From: Butyrivibrio sp.
Lineage (GTDB): Bacteria; Bacillota; Clostridia; Lachnospirales; Lachnospiraceae
NCBI GenBank assembly: GCA_017446685.1
Contig: JAFSQI010000125.1
Span: 1-59,216, forward strand
Length of the DNA: 59,216 nucleotides
Direction: 5' to 3'
Shown in pieces: positions 55,244 to 59,216 of the stretch. Every line of letters starts with the position of its first letter. Position 1 is the stretch's first letter. The notes under the pieces are model-generated. The model was given only the letters and a program-made list of their open reading frames with translations. It made no database searches and had not been told where the DNA came from. The position numbers were made by a program, and so were the translations under genes.

Positions 55244-56434
55244 TTAATCATTAATATCAACACCACGATATCTTGCAATTGCTGCGCAGTCCTTATCTCC
55301 TCTTCCGGAAATAGTTACAACGATTATTTTATTGTTATCCATTGTTGGAGCTATTTTTATTGCATAAGCAAGAGCGTGTGAGGATTCAATTGCAGGAATT
55401 ATGCCCTCAGTTCTTGAAAGATATTCAAATGCGTCAACAGCTTCATCATCAGTAATAGCAACATATTCTGCTCTATGTATATCATGCAGATAAGCATGTT
55501 CAGGTCCTATTCCCGGATAATCAAGTCCTGCGGAAATAGAATAAACAGGAGCTATCTGGCCATATTTGTCCTGGCAAAAATAAGATTTCATTCCGTGAAA
55601 TATCCCAAGTCTTCCGGTGTTAATTGTTGCTGCGGTTTCAAATGTATCTATTCCTCTTCCGGCAGCTTCACAACCAATAAGTTTTACAGATGAATCTTCA
55701 ATAAAGTTATAAAATGTGCCAATTGCATTGGAACCACCACCAACACATGCAATTACAGCATCTGGTAGTCTGCCTTCTTTTTCCATGAGTTGTTCTTTAA
55801 TTTCTTTGGAAATTATTGCCTGAAAATCACGAACAATGGTTGGAAAAGGATGAGGTCCCATAACGGAACCAAGACAATAATGTGTATCAGATATTCTACT
55901 GGTCCACTCTCTCATTGCTTCTGATACTGCATCCTTTAAAGTAGCTGTTCCTGAAGTAACAGGAACTACTTCAGCTCCGAGTAATTTCATTTTGTAAACG
56001 TTAAGCGCTTGTCGTTTAGTATCTTCTTCACCCATGAAAACAACGCATTCCATTCCCATAAGGGCAGCCGCTGTAGCTGTAGCAACACCATGTTGGCCTG
56101 CACCTGTCTCAGCGATGAGTCTTGTTTTTCCCATTTTTTTTGCAAGAAGCGCCTGACCAAGAACGTTATTAATTTTATGAGCACCAGTATGATTTAAATC
56201 CTCACGTTTTAAATAGATTTTTGCTCCTCCAAGATCCTTTGTCATTTTTTCTGCAAAATAAAGGCGTGAAGGACGACCGGCATATTCATTAAGAAGATCA
56301 TTTAATTCTTTGTTAAAATCAGGATCATTCTTGTAATGATTATAGGCTTCCTCAAGTTCTATAACAGCATTCATGAGGGTTTCAGGAATATACTGACCTC
56401 CGTGAACACCAAATCTTCCTTTCGAATTACTCAT
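55244..56434 (-). CDS. trpB: Tryptophan synthase beta chain
   Basis: This 396-residue PLP enzyme joins indole and serine. [14 protein letters not shown] carries the PLP lysine, GGGSNAIG binds the phosphate, and [10 protein letters not shown] and [14 protein letters not shown] follow. It is a TrpB1-type chain by length and motif and pairs with TrpA. Its start overlaps the end of trpF by 8 bases. Confidence 0.97.
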   Translation of the reverse strand: MSNSKGRFGVHGGQYIPETLMNAVIELEEAYNHYKNDPDFNKELNDLLNEYAGRPSRLYFAEKMTKDLGGAKIYLKREDLNHTGAHKINNVLGQALLAKKMGKTRLIAETGAGQHGVATATAAALMGMECVVFMGEEDTKRQALNVYKMKLLGAEVVPVTSGTATLKDAVSEAMREWTSRISDTHYCLGSVMGPHPFPTIVRDFQAIISKEIKEQLMEKEGRLPDAVIACVGGGSNAIGTFYNFIEDSSVKLIGCEAAGRGIDTFETAATINTGRLGIFHGMKSYFCQDKYGQIAPVYSISAGLDYPGIGPEHAYLHDIHRAEYVAITDDEAVDAFEYLSRTEGIIPAIESSHALAYAIKIAPTMDNNKIIVVTISGRGDKDCAAIARYRGVDIND

Positions 56435-57116
56435 ATTTTTCTCCTCTTTTATTAAACGAATTTACTTTATCGATTAAATCTTTCATCTTTGAAAAATCTT
56501 TAAATTTATCAGTTTCTATTCCTGAACTTACATCTATAGCAAAAGGGTTAACCTCTTTAATAGCAGTATCAACGTTGTCGGGAGTAATCCCTCCGGCAAG
56601 GAAAATTGGAAAATGATATTTATTAATTGTATTTAATATTTCCCAGTCAAAGGTGCTGCCACTACCCATTCCGGAATCAAAAAGATAGTAATTCGGATAG
56701 CAGGAATAATCAAAATTGATATAATTAAAATCATGTTGTTGATTATATAATCTGCTGAATAAATCAGAAGTATTACAATCTTTTATCTGCAAAGCCTTTA
56801 TAATTTCAAGCGTTGGATTGCTACATAATTCTCTTAGTTTTTTTATGTAGGATTCGTTTTCAGTGCCATGAAGCTGAACTACATCAATTATTTTTTTTCG
56901 TACAAGTTCGGAAATAAAATAAATATCGTCATTTACAAAAACTCCGACTGCTTTAATGTCATGATTAAGCTCGGACTTAAGAATTGAAGCCATTTCGGCA
57001 TTAACATATCTGTGACTTTTTTTGTAAAAAACAAAACCGATATAATCCGGCATAAGTTTATTGGCATATTCGATGTCAATATTTCTAAAAAGGCCGCACA
57101 TCTTTATTTTTGTCAT
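56427..57116 (-). CDS. trpF: Phosphoribosylanthranilate isomerase
   Basis: This 229-residue TIM-barrel enzyme performs the Amadori rearrangement in Trp synthesis. [14 protein letters not shown] carries the catalytic Cys, VVQLHGTE follows, [14 protein letters not shown] holds the catalytic Asp, and [11 protein letters not shown] and AIDVSSGIE form the phosphate site. It lies between trpC and trpB as a free-standing gene, not fused. Confidence 0.95.
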   Translation of the reverse strand: MTKIKMCGLFRNIDIEYANKLMPDYIGFVFYKKSHRYVNAEMASILKSELNHDIKAVGVFVNDDIYFISELVRKKIIDVVQLHGTENESYIKKLRELCSNPTLEIIKALQIKDCNTSDLFSRLYNQQHDFNYINFDYSCYPNYYLFDSGMGSGSTFDWEILNTINKYHFPIFLAGGITPDNVDTAIKEVNPFAIDVSSGIETDKFKDFSKMKDLIDKVNSFNKRGEKYE

Positions 57117-57137
57117 AAGGACTCCAATTAAAAAAAT

Positions 57138-57923
57138 CTAGATCATCTTTAGTTCTGATAATAGTTTCTTTTTATCCTCGCATTTCATAAGATACTCTCC
57201 TATCAAAACTGCATCGGCACCAAAATCTTTTATAGACTTAATATCTTCCGGGCTTGAAATTCCGCTTTCAGAAACAAAAAGTACATTTCCGGGAACGAGT
57301 TTCCTAAGTTTTCTACTGTTATTTGTATCAATGCTGAAATTTTTGAGATTTCTGTTATTTACCCCAATAATTCTTGCAGAAATGTCAAGAGAAGTTTCAA
57401 TTTCATTTTCATCATGTGCCTCAACAAGAGCTGAAATGCCCAAGGTGTCGCAAATTGCAAGATATTCTTTTAACTGTGACTTATCAAGAATTGAGCAAAT
57501 CAAAAGAACTGCTTTTGCGCCGAGAAGTTTAGCTTCAAAAATCATGTACTCATCAACAGTAAAATCCTTCCGGATACATGGTATTTTTACGTTTTCTGCG
57601 ATGGCTTTAAGATAATCATCTGAACCAAGAAACCACTTAGGTTCAGTTAAGACAGAAATACAGTCAGCTCCAGCCTCTTCATAGGACTTTGCAATTTCAA
57701 GAAATGGAAAATCTGGTGAAATAAGCCCCTTAGATGGGGATGCCTTTTTACATTCACAGATAAAAGACAATCCAGGATTTTTTAAAGCTAATTCAAATTC
57801 AAAATTGCCTTTTTGAAGCGACTCCGCTTCTCGTCTGATATCTTCATATGAGTGGAGTTTCTTATTTTGTGAAACTCTGTATTTTGCATAATCTGAAAGC
57901 TTATCAAGAATAGTATTTGCCAT
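57138..57923 (-). CDS. trpC: Indole-3-glycerol phosphate synthase
   Basis: This 261-residue barrel closes the indole ring. FICECKKASPSKGLI, SVLTEPKWFLGSDDYL, IRKDFTVDEYMI and IGVNNRNLKNFSID are the standard catalytic and binding segments. It follows trpD after 38 bases and precedes trpF by 21. Confidence 0.96.
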   Translation of the reverse strand: MANTILDKLSDYAKYRVSQNKKLHSYEDIRREAESLQKGNFEFELALKNPGLSFICECKKASPSKGLISPDFPFLEIAKSYEEAGADCISVLTEPKWFLGSDDYLKAIAENVKIPCIRKDFTVDEYMIFEAKLLGAKAVLLICSILDKSQLKEYLAICDTLGISALVEAHDENEIETSLDISARIIGVNNRNLKNFSIDTNNSRKLRKLVPGNVLFVSESGISSPEDIKSIKDFGADAVLIGEYLMKCEDKKKLLSELKMI

Positions 57924-57961
57924 TTTTTTACCTTTGTGCTTTGATAGTTGATAATAAATTT

Positions 57962-58981
57962 TTATGAATTGCTGATTTCAATGAATTTATTCAAGGTTTC
58001 AGTAGCTTTTCTGGAATCAATTATTTTAGCAGCAAGTTCAACTCCTTCTTTAAAGGTGTCTGCTTTGCCACCAATATAGAGTGAAGCGCCTGCGTTTAAG
58101 AGAACTGCTTCACGCTTTGGACCTCTTTCTTTTCCTGAAAGAATGTCTCTGGTAATCTGTGCGTTTTCTTCAGGAGTACCTCCGACAAGATCATCTTTAG
58201 AACAAGTCTTAAATCCAAAATCTTCAGGACAGATTGTGTAGGATTTGTACCAGCCATCATTGATTTCACAGATGGAAGTTGGAGAACTCATTGAAATTTC
58301 ATCAAGTTTATCCTGACCAAATACTACCATTCCTCGTTTTACACCAAGATTTATTAAAACCTGTGCAAGTGGAATAATAAGATAATCATCATATACTCCA
58401 AGAAGTTGCATTGATGGTTTGGCAGGATTAGTAAGAGGACCTAAGATATTGAAAACTGTTCTAAATCCAAGTTCTTTTCTTATTGGTCCGACATATTTCA
58501 TTGAAGTGTGGTATTTCTGTGCGAAGAAAAAGCACATTCCAACTTTTTCAAGAAGCTCTATACATTTGTCAGGACTCTGATCGATATTTACACCAAGAGC
58601 TTCGAGGCAATCGGCTGTTCCACTTTTTGATGAAGCTGCCCTGTTTCCGTGTTTTGCAACTTTCATTCCACCTGCTGCAGCTACGAGTGCCGATGTTGTG
58701 GAAATGTTAAAGCTGTGAGCATTATCACCACCGGTTCCAACTATTTCAAAAACATCCATTCCTGTTTCGACGTGAGTGGCATGCTCTCTCATAGCTGTAG
58801 CACAACCTGCAATTTCATCCGTTGTTTCTGCTCTTGCGCTTTTGGTTGAAAGAGCTGATAAAAAAGCTGCATTTTGTGTAGGAGTTGTTTCACCGCTCAT
58901 TATTTCATTCATGACGGTATAAGCTTCCGCATAGGAAAGGTCTTCTTTGTTTACAATTTTTACAATAGCTTCCTTGATCAT
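57962..58981 (-). CDS. trpD: Anthranilate phosphoribosyltransferase
   Basis: This 339-residue enzyme transfers phosphoribose to anthranilate. [15 protein letters not shown] and [21 protein letters not shown] are the PRPP and anthranilate sites. The start at 58981 has GGAGG 9 bases upstream; the frame extends five codons more. It is the first gene of the trp run in this window: trpE and trpG are not seen upstream within the remaining 235 bases, so the first step is encoded outside. Confidence 0.96.
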   Translation of the reverse strand: MIKEAIVKIVNKEDLSYAEAYTVMNEIMSGETTPTQNAAFLSALSTKSARAETTDEIAGCATAMREHATHVETGMDVFEIVGTGGDNAHSFNISTTSALVAAAGGMKVAKHGNRAASSKSGTADCLEALGVNIDQSPDKCIELLEKVGMCFFFAQKYHTSMKYVGPIRKELGFRTVFNILGPLTNPAKPSMQLLGVYDDYLIIPLAQVLINLGVKRGMVVFGQDKLDEISMSSPTSICEINDGWYKSYTICPEDFGFKTCSKDDLVGGTPEENAQITRDILSGKERGPKREAVLLNAGASLYIGGKADTFKEGVELAAKIIDSRKATETLNKFIEISNS

Positions 58982-59044
58982 AATTAATTCCTCCAAAAAG
59001 AATTTTTTTACAAACTAATGATTATGGTTTTGCTTATAATAAGC

Positions 59045-59075
59045 AAAAAGCGTTCCGACTCATCTGCAGGAACGC
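59045..59075 (-). terminator. Intrinsic terminator in the leader of trpD
   Basis: GCGTTCC pairs with GGAACGC (7 bp, 12-base loop), followed by TTTTTGC on the minus strand, 70 bases before the trpD start. It either ends an upstream transcript or acts as an attenuator of trpDCFBA. No T-box core motif or Trp-rich leader peptide is visible. Confidence 0.8.
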
Positions 59076-59085
59076 ATAGGTTTTT

Positions 59086-59201
59086 GTTTTTCCTCAGAAA
59101 AACAGAAACCGTACTGGACTAGCTTTCATCTTTAGATGAAAGCGTATCTGGCGAAGCCAGATTCTTGCGGGAAATTTCCGCTTTTGCCCGCAAGAAGTCA
59201 T
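59086..59201 (-). repeat. Structured 116-bp repeat, copy 2
   Basis: Read on the minus strand this is the same element as 35570-35687: CTTGCGGG/CCCGCAAG, ATCTGGC-TTC-GCCAGAT, CTTTCATC-TAAA-GATGAAAG, the conserved AGCTAGTCCAGTACGG, and TTTTTC-TGAG-GAAAAA. All four stems are perfect here. It is followed within 10 bases by the terminator before trpD, so element plus terminator would form a compact transcript. Confidence 0.9.
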
Positions 59202-59216
59202 AAAAAAATCCCTGAC

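Noticed and set aside
59096-59201. 35-codon minus-strand frame (starting MTSCGQKRKF) in repeat copy 2
   Set aside because: Copy 1 has TAG in the same frame and several non-synonymous changes, while the hairpins are kept. The conserved feature is structure, not protein. It contains a single Trp codon, so it is not a convincing trp leader peptide.
58982-59216. T-box leader for the trp operon
   Set aside because: The conserved AGGGTGGNACCGCG core is absent between trpD and the window end.

Overview
The window is a low-GC Firmicutes chromosome segment centred on the replication origin. Gene content and order point to the Lachnospiraceae, most likely the Butyrivibrio/Pseudobutyrivibrio group. The evidence is the rpmH-oriC-dnaA-dnaN-rlbA-recF-gyrB-gyrA core, the rnpA-yidD-yidC-jag-mnmE-mnmG-rsmG-parA-parB-DUF4446-serS arm, class III (oxygen-sensitive) ribonucleotide reductase, very large plant-polysaccharide enzymes with cell-wall-binding repeats, and free-standing aldo/keto reductase-ferredoxin proteins. 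The genus is inference; the family-level call is firmer.

Layout. The left edge (1-282) holds the UP element, promoter and leader of an rRNA operon that reads out of the window; the 16S gene starts at the edge. Next come nrdD-nrdG with a probable pair of NrdR boxes, murI, a small unknown gene, and an SH3b protein-trxA-trmB group. From 7.0 to 12.0 kb lie a D,D-carboxypeptidase, a DEDDh exonuclease, an alpha/beta esterase, a glutathione peroxidase with a near-consensus promoter, and ylmH. From 12.1 to 27.2 kb is an accessory stretch: a membrane-anchored C11 peptidase, a 2218-residue GH30-GH43 enzyme, a GH30 lipoprotein paralogue next to a PAS-GGDEF protein, an aldo/keto reductase and an SGNH/CE2-like esterase. 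The two GH30 proteins and the GH43 module suggest attack on type II arabinogalactan (beta-1,3/1,6-galactan), with the two esterases removing acyl groups. From 27.3 to 33.0 kb come mgsA, uraA, tRNA-Arg(CCT), deoD, a DUF3881-like gene and serS. From 33.0 to 43.3 kb is the conserved left arm of the origin, with two perfect parS sites and one degenerate one. The origin is bipartite: DnaA-box clusters lie on both sides of dnaA. Right of it run dnaN, rlbA, recF, gyrB, gyrA and a degenerate GGDEF protein (all +), and then trpD-C-F-B-A on the minus strand, facing the fork.

Nearly all core genes point away from oriC. Genes against the fork are mostly accessory (dacF-like, gpx, ylmH, CE2-like) or the trp operon.

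The least explained DNA is a set of structured intergenic elements: a 116-118 bp four-hairpin repeat in two inverted copies on either side of oriC (35570-35687 and 59086-59201), two related long palindromes (14703-14921 and 27163-27309), a 250-bp compound palindrome (6680-6930), a MITE-like fold-back element (54298-54394), and a short GCGCA hairpin found twice. No CRISPR array, phage gene or transposase gene was seen.
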